Assembly (NCBI RefSeq): GCF_004353905.1
Contig: NZ_SMOD01000008.1
Span: forward strand, 62,001-126,000
Direction of reading: 5' to 3'
From: Paraburkholderia guartelaensis
GTDB lineage: Bacteria; Pseudomonadota; Gammaproteobacteria; Burkholderiales; Burkholderiaceae
Length of the DNA: 64,000 nt
The first letter of the stretch is position 1, and each line of letters starts with the position of its first letter. Below are positions 25,669-35,537 of this stretch, one piece after another. The translations under genes were made by a program, and so were the position numbers. The notes beneath the pieces were generated by a model. It made no database searches and had not been told where the DNA came from. It was given only the letters and a program-made list of their open reading frames with translations.

Positions 25669-26781
25669 ATGGCAACAACATTCGCTTGCGCGGCGGCGCG
25701 TTCACTGCGCGTCGTAGCAACGCTTTTCGCCGCGCTCGGCGCCTGTGCCGCGCTGAGCGCCACGGCGACCGCCGCGGCGCCGATGGGCGTCGCGTTCGTC
25801 TATCTCGGCAACCCCGGCGACGCAGGCTGGACCTATGCGCACGAACAGGGCGTGAAGGCGATCGAAGCGAAATTCGGCGACAAGATCAAGGTCACGCGCG
25901 TCGAGAACGTACCCGAATCCGCCGACTCGGAGCGCGTGTTTCGCGATCTCGCGAGCAAGGGCAACAAGATCATTGTAGGCTCGAGCTTCGGATTTCAGGA
26001 CTTCGAACTGAAGACCGCAAAGGACTATCCCGACGTCGTCTTCGAGCATGCGACGGGCTACAAGAAGGCCGCGAACTTCGCCACCTATGACGTGCGCACG
26101 TACCAGAGCGCGTATCTGGCCGGCCTGGTTGGCGGCTATACGACGAAGACGAATACGCTCGGCTTCGTCGCCTCGGTGCCGGTGCCCGAAGTCGTGCGCA
26201 ACATCAACGCCTTCACGATGGGCGCGCGTTCGGTCAATCCGAATGCGAAGGTCAAGGTTATCTGGATCAATAGCTGGTTCGATCCGGGTAAGGAGAAACA
26301 GGCGGCCGAAACGCTGATCGGACAGGGCGCGGACGTGCTGATCCAGAACACCGACTCGACGGCGACGATGCAGACGGCCGAGCAGAAGAAAGTGCACGCA
26401 TTCGGTTGGGACTCCGATATGAAGAAGTTCGGCCCGAATGCCCAATTGGGGGCTTGCGTGAGTTACTGGGGCGTCTATTACTCTCACCTGATCGACCAGG
26501 TGCAAGCGGGCACGTGGACCAACACGCCGACGTGGTGGGGCCTCAAGGAAAAAGCCATCGACCTCGCCGACATCAACACCGCAACCGTCTCGCCTGCCGC
26601 GCAAAAGGCGCTCGCGCAAAAGCGCGACGACATCATCGCCGGCAAATTCGATCCGTTCGCGGGGCCGATCAAGGATCAGAGCGGCGCGATCAAGGTGGCG
26701 GCGGGCACGTCGCTGCCCGACGCCGAGTTGCTGCGGCTGAACTGGTTCGTACAGGGCGTAGACGGCGCGTTGCCGAAGTAA
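25669..26781 (+). CDS. BMP/Med-family ABC transporter substrate-binding protein
   Basis: A 370-residue periplasmic binding protein of the basic membrane protein (PnrA/Med) family. GGAG precedes the ATG; residues 1-36 are a long signal peptide ending TATAA. The family core is clear: GVAFVYLGNPGDAGWTYAHE, IIVGSSFGFQDFELKTAKDY, NTLGFVASVPVPEVVRNINA and VLIQNTDSTATMQTAEQKKV. Known members bind purine nucleosides or related bases. The partner permease and ATPase genes are not here. A deaminase gene follows after 26 bases in the same direction, which supports a nucleobase or nucleoside ligand. Confidence 0.9.
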   Translation: MATTFACAAARSLRVVATLFAALGACAALSATATAAAPMGVAFVYLGNPGDAGWTYAHEQGVKAIEAKFGDKIKVTRVENVPESADSERVFRDLASKGNKIIVGSSFGFQDFELKTAKDYPDVVFEHATGYKKAANFATYDVRTYQSAYLAGLVGGYTTKTNTLGFVASVPVPEVVRNINAFTMGARSVNPNAKVKVIWINSWFDPGKEKQAAETLIGQGADVLIQNTDSTATMQTAEQKKVHAFGWDSDMKKFGPNAQLGACVSYWGVYYSHLIDQVQAGTWTNTPTWWGLKEKAIDLADINTATVSPAAQKALAQKRDDIIAGKFDPFAGPIKDQSGAIKVAAGTSLPDAELLRLNWFVQGVDGALPK

Positions 26782-26807
26782 CACCACTAACAAGGAGGAG
26801 ACACGTT

Positions 26808-27344
26808 TTGAGCCTGACCAATCCCCCGCAACAGAACGCTTCGGCATTCCCTGAGCAAGGGCTCGCGCCGACGCGCGAACAGATCGTCCGCCATTTGCGG
26901 CACGCAAGCGTAGTCGCGGAACGCGCGACGCAGTTGGGCCATCACCCGTTCGGCGCCATTCTCGTCGGGCCCGATCAGGAATCGGTTCTCATCGAACAGG
27001 GTAATGTCGATACCGTCAATCACGCGGAAGCCGTGCTCGCGCGCATCGCCGCGCTCAACTTCACGCCGCAGTTCTTGTGGAGTTGCACGCTCTATACGAC
27101 GGTCGAGCCGTGCTGCATGTGCGCGGGCACTGCTTATTGGGCGAACATCGGGCGCGTGGTGTTCGGCATGACCGAAGAGCGGCTGCTGCAGGCCACGGGC
27201 AATCACGCGGAGAACCCGACCATGAGCGTGTCGTCGCGCTATGTTTTCGATCATTGCCAGAAGCGCGTCGACCTGATCGGACCCGTAGCCGAGGTCGAAG
27301 AAGAAGTGATGCAGGTGCAGCGCAAATTTTGGGGACACTCTTGA
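26808..27344 (+). CDS. nucleoside/nucleobase deaminase (CDA superfamily)
   Basis: A 178-residue protein with a TTG start at 26808 behind a strong AAGGAGGAGAC; no ATG is available near it. The zinc-dependent deaminase motifs are complete: His72-Ala-Glu74 in VNHAEAVLARI and Pro101-Cys102 to Cys105 in TVEPCCMCAGTAYW. Members deaminate cytosine, guanine, adenine derivatives or tRNA adenosine. The position behind a BMP-type binding protein favours a scavenged base or nucleoside over tRNA. The precise substrate is not readable. Confidence 0.87.
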   Translation: MSLTNPPQQNASAFPEQGLAPTREQIVRHLRHASVVAERATQLGHHPFGAILVGPDQESVLIEQGNVDTVNHAEAVLARIAALNFTPQFLWSCTLYTTVEPCCMCAGTAYWANIGRVVFGMTEERLLQATGNHAENPTMSVSSRYVFDHCQKRVDLIGPVAEVEEEVMQVQRKFWGHS

Positions 27345-27439
27345 GCGAAGGCTTCTGGCTGTAATCGCGCGTAATTGCGCTTTAACTCACCTGACCTATG
27401 CTTAACGCACCGGCATCCATTTGAACAGGAGAAACGCAA

Positions 27440-27562
27440 ATGAAAGCTCGGCGCATCTTTGCAGCCCTGTTGGCTCTATCGCTTGTCCTGGCGCTGCCAG
27501 CCACCGCAAGTTACGCATGCGACGGTGGTACTGGTTATAACCAGCCAGGCTCTGGAAAATGA
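27440..27562 (+). CDS. 40-residue secreted peptide, unknown
   Basis: A very short gene with AGGAG eight bases before ATG 27440 and stop TGA 27560-27562. The product starts with a textbook signal peptide (KARR, then FAALLALSLVLALPATASYA) and leaves a mature tail of about 14 residues, CDGGTGYNQPGSGK, with a single Cys directly after the cleavage site. The site is not a good lipobox, so signal peptidase I cleavage is more likely. It lies alone between the deaminase and ParA-like genes. No function is suggested by sequence. Confidence 0.6.
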   Translation: MKARRIFAALLALSLVLALPATASYACDGGTGYNQPGSGK

Positions 27563-27612
27563 AGCGGTTATGTAATTAGCCGCATGCCTGCGCTTGCCAG
27601 GAAAACCGCCAC

Positions 27613-27627
27613 CAAAAAACTTTTTTG
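27613..27627. repeat. A/T palindrome CAAAAAACTTTTTTG upstream of the ParA-like gene
   Basis: A perfect 15-base palindrome (7-base arms, one central C), 70 bases before the ParA-like start. It could be an operator or a bent promoter element. It is too weakly paired (A-T only) to be a good terminator. Confidence 0.35.
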
Positions 27628-27696
27628 CACCGCCGCATCGGGTATGCTCATCCCAATCCATCTCATTGATTGAGAGAGAAACAGGGGAGCGAAGAC

Positions 27697-28464
27697 ATGC
27701 GGCGCGTGGTGTTCAATCAGAAGGGTGGCGTAGGCAAGTCAACGATCGTTTGCAATCTCGCTGCGATCAGCGCGAACGAGGGGCGGCGTACGCTCGTCAT
27801 CGACCTCGACGCGCAGGCGAATTCGAGCCAGTACCTGCTCGGCGCGGCTTCCGCCGACGCGAAGCCCAACGTCGCCGACTTCTTTGAAACCGCGCTGACG
27901 TTCAGCTTCCGGCCGATCGAGGTCACGTCGTTCATTCATTCGACACCCTTCGAGAATCTGGATGTAATGCCCGCGCATCCCGATCTCGACACGCTGCACG
28001 GGAAGCTCGAGTCGCGCTACAAGATCTACAAGCTGCGCGACGCGCTCAAAGAACTCGACATGTACGATGCGATCTACATCGACACGCCGCCTGCGCTGAA
28101 CTTCTACACGCGCTCGGCGCTGATCGCGGTCGAGCGCTGCCTCATTCCATTCGACTGCGACGACTTCTCGCGCCGCGCACTCTATACGCTGCTCGAGAAC
28201 GTGAAAGAAATTCAGCAGGACCACAATGCCGCGCTCACGGTCGAAGGCATCGTCATCAACCAGTTCCAGCCGCGCGCGAGCCTGCCGCAGCAACTTGTCG
28301 ACGAACTCGTCGATGAAGGGTTGCCGGTGCTGTCGTCGCGGCTGTCTTCGTCGGTGAAGATTCGCGAATCGCATCAGCAGGCGAAGCCCGTTGTTCACCT
28401 CGATCCGGCGCACAAACTCACGCGCGAATTCGTCGCGCTCCATCAGGAACTGAGCGGGGCTTGA
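27697..28464 (+). CDS. ParA/MinD-family ATPase, orphan
   Basis: A 255-residue deviant-Walker ATPase starting at ATG 27697 behind GGGGAG. Walker A is KGGVGKST (9-16) with the signature Lys; LVIDLDAQANSSQYL is the A' motif and DAIYIDTPPALNFYT is Walker B. There is no N-terminal DNA-binding extension and no ParB gene nearby, so plasmid-style partition is unlikely. Orphan ParA proteins often position other cargo, such as granules or protein clusters. The 451-residue unknown protein 101 bases downstream is the only co-directional neighbour. Confidence 0.87.
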   Translation: MRRVVFNQKGGVGKSTIVCNLAAISANEGRRTLVIDLDAQANSSQYLLGAASADAKPNVADFFETALTFSFRPIEVTSFIHSTPFENLDVMPAHPDLDTLHGKLESRYKIYKLRDALKELDMYDAIYIDTPPALNFYTRSALIAVERCLIPFDCDDFSRRALYTLLENVKEIQQDHNAALTVEGIVINQFQPRASLPQQLVDELVDEGLPVLSSRLSSSVKIRESHQQAKPVVHLDPAHKLTREFVALHQELSGA

Positions 28465-28565
28465 AGGGCAACACCGGACATCACCGGTTTACGCCCTCGG
28501 CGGAGTGTGCAAGTATCCCTCGCAGCGAGTCGCACCACGACTCTTGCTCTCTTGCGAGGTGCAGA

Positions 28566-29921
28566 ATGGACTGGAGGTTCTGGAAGACAGAGAAGCGCCA
28601 GGAAGAGGCGCGCAACTGGCCCACCGATACGCATGAATCGATACGCCAACTCTTGAGCATGTATCAGGGCGTTGGCACGCCGCCGTTCACGAACTGGGCC
28701 GCGCCCGGCATCGCGTTCACACCCGAAGTCGAATCGATCGCCCAAAATGGGGTCAAGGGCTATCAGCTCGCCCTCTGGTTTTGGCTCTTTGCCGAGAAGC
28801 ACGGCACCATCGCGGCGAGAATGGCGCGCGAAACGTTCTGCCTGCTAGCCGACGCGGCGCAGCCGTCGTCGGGAGAAGCGATCGATGCGCTCCTCGATCA
28901 GGAGAACCGCCTCGCGCACGCTGTCGAGGCGATTGCCTCCGGGCAGCGTGTGTTCAGTCTCGAAGGCATGAGCGTCGAGTTGCCGATGGAATTCTTTCTG
29001 GCCACCGGCACCCTCAGGCTCAGGCCCGACTCGCCTTATGCGGGGGATGCGGCCGCCTCCCTGCATGGCAACGACTACAAGCTGGCGGACTGCTTTCGCC
29101 ACGCCACCGACGAAGCGCTGTCCGTTTTCCGGCCGATGATTCAGGCGGTCGAATTCGACGCGAAATCGTTGCCCAACTGGAAATGGAGCGCCCGGCCGGG
29201 CGCGGCTGAGCGGCACTTGCAGCGGCGCTACAGCAATCCGCTCTTTCCACTGCACCGGCAGATGGTGACGGCGCACGACGTGCATGAGGCGCGTCTTGCC
29301 GACAACCAGGCGCTGCAGGATATTCGCAACGAACTCAATGACGTGCGCCGCGCATTCTTCGAAAAGCCGGAGCTGCCGTTGAACTGGCTCGCATACCTCG
29401 AAAGCTATCGGGACGAAGTGGACCGGCTCGATGAACGCCGCCTGGTCGCCGGTGGGCAGAACGCGGCGCTCGGCGAAGCGATCGCGGCGCTGCGTGCCGA
29501 CGTTCTGGCGCCGTGGCGCGCAGAGATTCAGAAGAATCGCCACAGCCTCGCCGCGCTCGAGCAGGACGAAGCGCGCAGGGCCGAACGGCGCTCACTGCTG
29601 TACGGTTGCGACTGGACCGCGCAATTGCTGAGTCACGGCTCGCTGATCCCGCCGGACGAAGTCGTTCCCGCTTTGCTGAGCGAATCTCCCGCGGATCTGG
29701 AGAAGGCGGTGACCGGCCTGCAGTCGGATCCACGTCTGCACGAAACGCTGGCGCACTGCAGGGCCGTTGCGCATCGGCTCGTGAACGAGCTGCGCGCGGC
29801 AGGTCACAACTTTCCCGATATGACCGACAAGCTGCGTATTCTGGACGGCACGTTCGCCGCTCCCCTGAACGGCCAGCACGAACGGCCGCTCGACGGCGCG
29901 CCGGGAGAAGTGCCGGCCTGA
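28566..29921 (+). CDS. unknown 451-residue protein downstream of ParA-like gene
   Basis: ATG 28566 has GAGGT a few bases before it. The product has no signal peptide and no clear transmembrane helix. The N-terminal part is Trp-rich (DWRFWKTEKRQEEARNWPTD, NWAAPGIAFTPEVESI, LALWFWLFAEKHG). The second half is charged and helical (DNQALQDIRNELNDVRRAFF, LAALEQDEARRAERRSLLYG), possibly coiled coil. I do not recognise a family. It follows the ParA-like ATPase in the same direction and could be its cargo or adaptor; this is guesswork from position. Confidence 0.7.
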   Translation: MDWRFWKTEKRQEEARNWPTDTHESIRQLLSMYQGVGTPPFTNWAAPGIAFTPEVESIAQNGVKGYQLALWFWLFAEKHGTIAARMARETFCLLADAAQPSSGEAIDALLDQENRLAHAVEAIASGQRVFSLEGMSVELPMEFFLATGTLRLRPDSPYAGDAAASLHGNDYKLADCFRHATDEALSVFRPMIQAVEFDAKSLPNWKWSARPGAAERHLQRRYSNPLFPLHRQMVTAHDVHEARLADNQALQDIRNELNDVRRAFFEKPELPLNWLAYLESYRDEVDRLDERRLVAGGQNAALGEAIAALRADVLAPWRAEIQKNRHSLAALEQDEARRAERRSLLYGCDWTAQLLSHGSLIPPDEVVPALLSESPADLEKAVTGLQSDPRLHETLAHCRAVAHRLVNELRAAGHNFPDMTDKLRILDGTFAAPLNGQHERPLDGAPGEVPA

Positions 29922-29968
29922 AGTTCGAGGCGGGCACCCGGCTAGTTAGCCAACGTCAGTCGCTAATG

Positions 29969-30726
29969 TCAGGTTTTCAGCCGGTAGCCCGTCTTGAAGA
30001 TCCATGCGGTGATCGCGAGGAACAGCGCGAGAAAGGCGGCTGTCATGCCGAGACTCACGCCGACGTCGACATCCGCGAGCCCGTAGAAGCTCCAGCGAAA
30101 ACCGCTGATGAGATAGACGATCGGGTTGAACAGCGTGATCACCTTCCACGCCGTAGGCAGCATGTCGACCGAGTAGAAGGCGCCGCCGAGGAAGGTCAGC
30201 GGTGTGATGACCAGGAGCGGCACGATTTGCAGCTTCTCGAAGTTGTCCGCCCAGATGCCGATGATGAAGCCGAGCAGGCTGAACGTGACCGCGGTGAGCA
30301 GCAGGAACAGCGCCATCCACACGGGATGCTGGATCTGGATCGGCACGAAGAGCGCCGCGGTCGCGAGGATGATGAGCCCGAGCACGACCGACTTGGTCGC
30401 CGCCGCGCCGACATAGCTGACCACGATTTCGAGGTAGGACACGGGCGCGGAGAGCAGCTCGTAGATCGTGCCCGTGAAGCGCGGGAAGTAGATGCCGAAC
30501 GACGCGTTCGAGATGCTCTGCGACAGCAGCGAGAGCATGATCAGGCCCGGCACGATGAACGCGCCGTAGCTGACGCCGTTCACTTCCTTGATGCGCGAAC
30601 CGATTGCCGAACCGAATACGATGAAGTAGAGCGAGGTCGAAATAACCGGCGCGACAATGCTCTGCATCAGCGTGCGCCGCGTGCGCGCCATTTCGAACCG
30701 GTAGATCGCGCGAATTGCGTAATGGT

Positions 30727-30730
<4 letters not shown>
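29969..30730 (-). CDS. ABC-2 type transporter permease
   Basis: A 253-residue inner-membrane protein with about six helices: [104 protein letters not shown]. The ABC-2 signature region around the fifth helix ([37 protein letters not shown]) is typical of the YadH-type exporters. Its start overlaps the stop of the ATPase gene by 4 bases; the two form one exporter. The substrate is unknown. Confidence 0.92.
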
Positions 30731-31722
<992 letters not shown>

Positions 31723-31809
31723 GTGCGTGACATTACCAGAAGCCGGTAAAAGACACCGCGCGGACCCACGCGGGACATCGAACATCGCCAGGGAAAACCC
31801 TCTCGTGTC

Positions 31810-31828
31810 ATTCCCATTCGCTGGGAAT
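31810..31828. promoter_or_regulatory. inverted repeat between the exporter ATPase and IclR genes (candidate operator)
   Basis: ATTCCCA and TGGGAAT are perfect 7-base arms around a 5-base spacer. The element is 66 bases before the IclR GTG and 88 bases before the divergent ATPase ATG. IclR-family proteins bind short palindromes of this size in their own promoter regions. The repeat is seen; the assignment to IclR is inference. Confidence 0.45.
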
Positions 31829-31893
31829 CGTATTTTTGATTTCTGGGAGTGACGTGGCATGCTGAGTGCATCAATTCAGCCTTCGTCATTCAG

Positions 31894-32643
31894 GTGAAAC
31901 AGGAACCCGGTGTCACCGGCGCAGAGCGCCTGCTACTGGTGCTTTCGGCACTCGCGAGCCGCGGCAAGGCGATGTCCGCGAAGGACATGCTTGCGGCCAC
32001 AGGGCTCGCGCAAAGCACACTTTACCGCCAGGTCGCGGTGCTCAAGCGCTGGGGCTTCGTGACTGAAGACGCCGGCTACTACGCGCCGGGCCCCATCAGT
32101 CTGCAGCTTGCGCTCGGCTTCGACGTCAATTCACTGCTTGTCGAATCGAGCCGCGAAGGCATGCTGCAACTCGCGCGGACCTCGCAGGAGAGCGTCGGCC
32201 TCGTCGTCGCCGTGAACGATCAGGTCGTCTGCCTCGAAATGGTCGAAAGCACGCATTCGCTGCGCTGCTCGTTCGAGAAGGGGCGCGCGGTTGCGCTCAA
32301 GGCCGGCGCGTCGGCCAAGTCGTTGCTCGCGTTCATGCACGAAAAGGCGCGCGGCGAGACGCTCGATCGCCTCTTCGCCGGCGACCTTCAGGGCCGCGCC
32401 GCCATGGAAGCGGAACTGGAGCAGATCCGCGCGCGCGGCTACGCGGTGAGCGAAAGCGAAGTCGACCCTGGCGTATGGGGCGTGAGTGCGCCTGTGTTCC
32501 GGCGCGTTGCGCGCGGCGCGGGCGCTAACGCGTCGATCACCTTGATGGCGCCGTCGTCGCGCGTGGCGGGCCGCGAGCTGCAGCTCGCCGACTGGACCTT
32601 GCGCACCGCGCACACCATTTCCGCCCGTCTGCAAACCGATTGA
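31894..32643 (+). CDS. IclR-family transcriptional regulator
   Basis: A 249-residue regulator starting at GTG 31894; an in-frame GTG at 31849 would add 15 residues, and neither has a good ribosome site. The N-terminal winged helix (about 8-65) reads TGAERLLLVLSALASRGKAM and GLAQSTLYRQVAVLKRWGFV. The C-terminal effector domain (about 80-245) has VNDQVVCLEMVES and RARGYAVSESEVDPGVWGVS. The amino-acid importer and hutD-hutF-hutG follow in the same direction from 71 bases on, so this protein probably controls them and responds to a histidine-pathway compound (inference). Confidence 0.88.
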   Translation: MKQEPGVTGAERLLLVLSALASRGKAMSAKDMLAATGLAQSTLYRQVAVLKRWGFVTEDAGYYAPGPISLQLALGFDVNSLLVESSREGMLQLARTSQESVGLVVAVNDQVVCLEMVESTHSLRCSFEKGRAVALKAGASAKSLLAFMHEKARGETLDRLFAGDLQGRAAMEAELEQIRARGYAVSESEVDPGVWGVSAPVFRRVARGAGANASITLMAPSSRVAGRELQLADWTLRTAHTISARLQTD

Positions 32644-32650
32644 CTGCAAC

Positions 32651-32673
32651 GAACGAAGCCAAAGAACGAAGCC
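32651..32673 (+). repeat. direct repeat GAACGAAGCC in the leader of the importer genes
   Basis: GAACGAAGCC occurs at 32651-32660 and 32664-32673, a 13-base period, in the 70-base gap between the IclR gene and the binding-protein gene. It may be a regulator site or a local duplication. Confidence 0.35.
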
Positions 32674-32713
32674 CAAAACCGCAGCGTCCCGAGAAACCAC
32701 ACAGGAGTCCAAC

Positions 32714-33469
32714 ATGAAACTGCACAAACTGCTGTCCGCCACGTGCGTCGCCCTCGCCATGTTCGCCGCCGCCGCTCCCGGCACCGCGAGCGCACAAGCG
32801 CAGAACGTCCTCCAGGTCGCGACCGACGCGACGTTCCCGCCGATGGAGTTCACGGAAAATGGTCAGCGCACCGGGTTCGACGTCGACCTGATGAACGCGC
32901 TCGCCAAGGCAATGGGCAAGCAGGTCCAATGGACCGACATCGACTTCAAGGGGCTGATTCCGGGTCTGATCGCGCACCGCTTCGACGCCGCGATCTCCGG
33001 CATCTACATCACGCCTGAACGCAGCCAGGTGGTGGACTTCACGCAGCCGTATTTCGCAGGCGGCCTCGTCGCGCTCGTGAAGGCCGACTCGCCCATCAAG
33101 ACGCTCGCCGATCTCGACGGCAAGAAGGTCTCGGTGCAGGTCGGCACGAAGTCGGTGAACTTCCTGCGCGACAACTACCCGAAGGTCACGCGCGTCGAGG
33201 TCGAGAAGAATCAGGAAATGTTCGATCTCGTCGGCATCGGCCGCGCCGACGCCGCCGTGACCGGCAAGCCCGCCGCGTACCAGTTCGCCCGCACGCGCTC
33301 GGGCTTTCGCGTGCTCGACACGGAGCTGACGAAGGAAGCCTATGGCATTGCCGTGCGCAAGGACGAACCGCAACTGCGCGATTCGCTGAACGCTGCGCTT
33401 GCGAAGATCAAGGCGGACGGCACCTACGCCCAGATCGTGAACAAGTGGTTCGGCACGGGATCGAAGTGA
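32714..33469 (+). CDS. amino-acid ABC transporter substrate-binding protein
   Basis: A 251-residue periplasmic protein of the HisJ/GlnH family (SBP_bac_3). AGGAG precedes the ATG; the signal peptide ends near APGTASA (about 28). Family motifs: LQVATDATFPPMEFTENGQR, GFDVDLMNALAKAMGK, FDAAISGIYITPERSQVVDF and GKKVSVQVGTKSVNFL. It delivers a polar amino acid to the permease encoded 17 bases downstream. Because hutD, hutF and hutG complete the unit, histidine, urocanate or a related compound is the likely ligand; this is inference from context. Confidence 0.92.
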   Translation: MKLHKLLSATCVALAMFAAAAPGTASAQAQNVLQVATDATFPPMEFTENGQRTGFDVDLMNALAKAMGKQVQWTDIDFKGLIPGLIAHRFDAAISGIYITPERSQVVDFTQPYFAGGLVALVKADSPIKTLADLDGKKVSVQVGTKSVNFLRDNYPKVTRVEVEKNQEMFDLVGIGRADAAVTGKPAAYQFARTRSGFRVLDTELTKEAYGIAVRKDEPQLRDSLNAALAKIKADGTYAQIVNKWFGTGSK

Positions 33470-33486
33470 AGCGGCGGATCTGATCC

Positions 33487-34155
33487 ATGCAACTCGACTT
33501 CTCTCCGGCTATCGCCGGTTGGGCCGACATCGCTCACGGCGCGCTGGTCACGGTGGAAGTGACCGCCGCGGCGCTCGTGCTCAGCTGCTTGCTCGGCCTC
33601 CTGATCGGCATCGGCCGGCTCGCGCCGCAACGGCGGCTCATTTACGGCTTCTGCACGGGCTACCTCGTCTTCTTTCGCGGCACGCCGCTGCTCGTGCAGC
33701 TGTTCCTGCTGTTCTTCGGACTGCCGCAGTTCAACATCCTGCTGCCGGCGTTCGTCTGCGGCATGCTGGGGCTCGGGCTCTATTCGGCGGCCTATGTCTC
33801 GGAGATCGTGCGCGGCGCGATCCAGTCCGTCGATCGCGGGCAGATGGAAGCCGCGCGTTCGATCGGCATGTCGTCGGCGCAGGCCATGCGCGCGATCATC
33901 CTGCCGCAGGCCGTGGTTCGCATGATTCCGCCGCTAGGCAACGAATTCATCGCGCTCATCAAGAATTCCGCGCTGGTCTCGCTGCTGACGATCGACGACC
34001 TGATGCATGAAGGCCAGAAGATCATCAGCGTTTCGTATCGCTCGCTGGAGGTGTATCTCGTGATCGCGCTCGTCTATCTCGTGCTGACGCAGACGACTAA
34101 CTATGCGCTGCATCGCGTCGAGCGCCGCTTGCGCGCAGGAGGGATGGTGCAATGA
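33487..34155 (+). CDS. amino-acid ABC transporter permease
   Basis: A 222-residue inner-membrane permease of the HisM/GlnP family with about five helices. The cytoplasmic EAA loop that contacts the ATPase is [20 protein letters not shown] followed by [21 protein letters not shown] single permease gene is present, so it probably works as a homodimer. The ATPase gene starts inside its last codons (4-base overlap), showing tight coupling. Confidence 0.92.
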   Translation: MQLDFSPAIAGWADIAHGALVTVEVTAAALVLSCLLGLLIGIGRLAPQRRLIYGFCTGYLVFFRGTPLLVQLFLLFFGLPQFNILLPAFVCGMLGLGLYSAAYVSEIVRGAIQSVDRGQMEAARSIGMSSAQAMRAIILPQAVVRMIPPLGNEFIALIKNSALVSLLTIDDLMHEGQKIISVSYRSLEVYLVIALVYLVLTQTTNYALHRVERRLRAGGMVQ

Positions 34156-34919
34156 GCGCGCAACCGGATCCGATCGTCAGCATTCGCGGACTCAAGAAGT
34201 CGTTTGGTTCGCACCTCGTGCTCAACGGCATCGACTTCGACATTCAGCCGCAACAGGTGGTCGTGGTGATCGGCCCGAGCGGTTCGGGAAAGAGCACATT
34301 CCTGCGCTGCTGCAACGGGCTCGAGCAGCCCGAAGGCGGCACCGTCGATATCTGCGGTCATCGCCTCGTGGAAAACGGCGCGATGCTCAAGGACCGCGCG
34401 CTCAATGCGCTGCGTACCGAAGTCGGCATGGTGTTCCAGTCGTTCAACCTGTTCCCGCACCTCTCCGTGCTGCACAACATCACCGTTGGACCGCGCATGT
34501 TGCGAGGGGCTACGAAGGCGCAAGCCGAGTCCGCCGCGCTTGCGCTGCTCGAGAAAGTCGGGCTCGCGCACAAGGCGCATGTGATGCCGGCGAGCCTTTC
34601 GGGCGGGCAGAAGCAGCGTGTCGCCATTGCGCGTGCGCTCGCCATGCAGCCGCGCGTGATGTTGTTCGACGAGCCGACATCGGCTCTCGACCCGGAGCTG
34701 GTCGGCGAGGTGCTGCAGGTCATGAAGCTGCTGGCTTCCGAGGGCATGACGATGGTGGTCGTCACGCACGAGATGGGTTTCGCGAAGGAAGTGGCCGACG
34801 TCGTGGTGGTGATGGACGGCGGCGAGATCGTCGAGGCGGGGCCGCCTTCGACGATCTTCACCGCGCCGGCACAGCCGCGCACGCGCAGTTTCCTGCAAGC
34901 GGTGTTGTCGCGAGCATGA
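34152..34919 (+). CDS. amino-acid ABC transporter ATP-binding protein
   Basis: A 255-residue ATPase of the polar amino-acid uptake family. Walker [11 protein letters not shown]-loop [18 protein letters not shown], signature [15 protein letters not shown], Walker [21 protein letters not shown] and the switch His in [15 protein letters not shown] are all intact. It overlaps both neighbours by 4 bases (permease before, hutD after), the tightest part of this operon. Confidence 0.93.
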   Translation: MSAQPDPIVSIRGLKKSFGSHLVLNGIDFDIQPQQVVVVIGPSGSGKSTFLRCCNGLEQPEGGTVDICGHRLVENGAMLKDRALNALRTEVGMVFQSFNLFPHLSVLHNITVGPRMLRGATKAQAESAALALLEKVGLAHKAHVMPASLSGGQKQRVAIARALAMQPRVMLFDEPTSALDPELVGEVLQVMKLLASEGMTMVVVTHEMGFAKEVADVVVVMDGGEIVEAGPPSTIFTAPAQPRTRSFLQAVLSRA

Positions 34920-35533
34920 GCCAAGGTGCAAAAGTGACGCTGCTGCGCGGCGTCGATCTTGTGCCCGCGCCCTGGAAAAACGGCGGCGGCGTGACGCGTG
35001 AAATCGCGACGGCTTGCGCAGCGAGCGCGCTGCCCGATGGGTTCGCGTGGCGTGTGAGTCTCGCGGATATCGCGCAAGCCGGGCCGTTTTCGTGCTTCGC
35101 GGGCATAGACCGCACGCTCGTGTTGATCGACGGTGCCGCCTTGCAGTTGAATGAGGCGCGCGCAGGCGGGCAAGAGTCTCACGCCACGCATACGCTGAAA
35201 CGCGTGCTGGACATCGCCCGCTTTGCCGGTGAAGCCGCAACCGATGCACGGATCGCCGCCGGGCCCGTGCGCGTGTTCAACCTGATGGTGCGCCGCGAGG
35301 CCGCGCGCGGCGCGCTCGAAGTGTGGCGCGAGGCAACGCGGCGCAGCGTGCATGCGCAGACCGTGTTGCTGCATGCCGTGCAACGTCAAGCCGAGGTGAG
35401 CGTGGCGGGCGAGGGCTTCATTGCGCTCGCGCCCGGCGACACGTTGCGCGTGGACGCGGAGCAAGCCGTGGACCTCGAAACGCGCGTCGAGGGCGCGCTG
35501 CTTGTCGCCACACTCGATATCGCGCAAGCCTGA
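34916..35533 (+). CDS. hutD: HutD/Ves family protein
   Basis: A 205-residue bicupin-like protein. The family start [20 protein letters not shown] is diagnostic, together with [20 protein letters not shown] and [12 protein letters not shown]. HutD is encoded in many hut operons; it is thought to limit or fine-tune histidine-pathway flux, perhaps by binding formylglutamate or urocanate, and is not an enzyme of the pathway. Its ATG overlaps the stop of the transporter ATPase and hutF follows after 4 bases. Confidence 0.9.
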   Translation: MSQGAKVTLLRGVDLVPAPWKNGGGVTREIATACAASALPDGFAWRVSLADIAQAGPFSCFAGIDRTLVLIDGAALQLNEARAGGQESHATHTLKRVLDIARFAGEAATDARIAAGPVRVFNLMVRREAARGALEVWREATRRSVHAQTVLLHAVQRQAEVSVAGEGFIALAPGDTLRVDAEQAVDLETRVEGALLVATLDIAQA

Positions 35534-35537
35534 TTTC

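Noticed and set aside
27613..27627. Terminator for the 40-residue peptide gene
   Set aside because: The palindrome is A/T only and has no GC stem, so it would not terminate well; kept only as a repeat.
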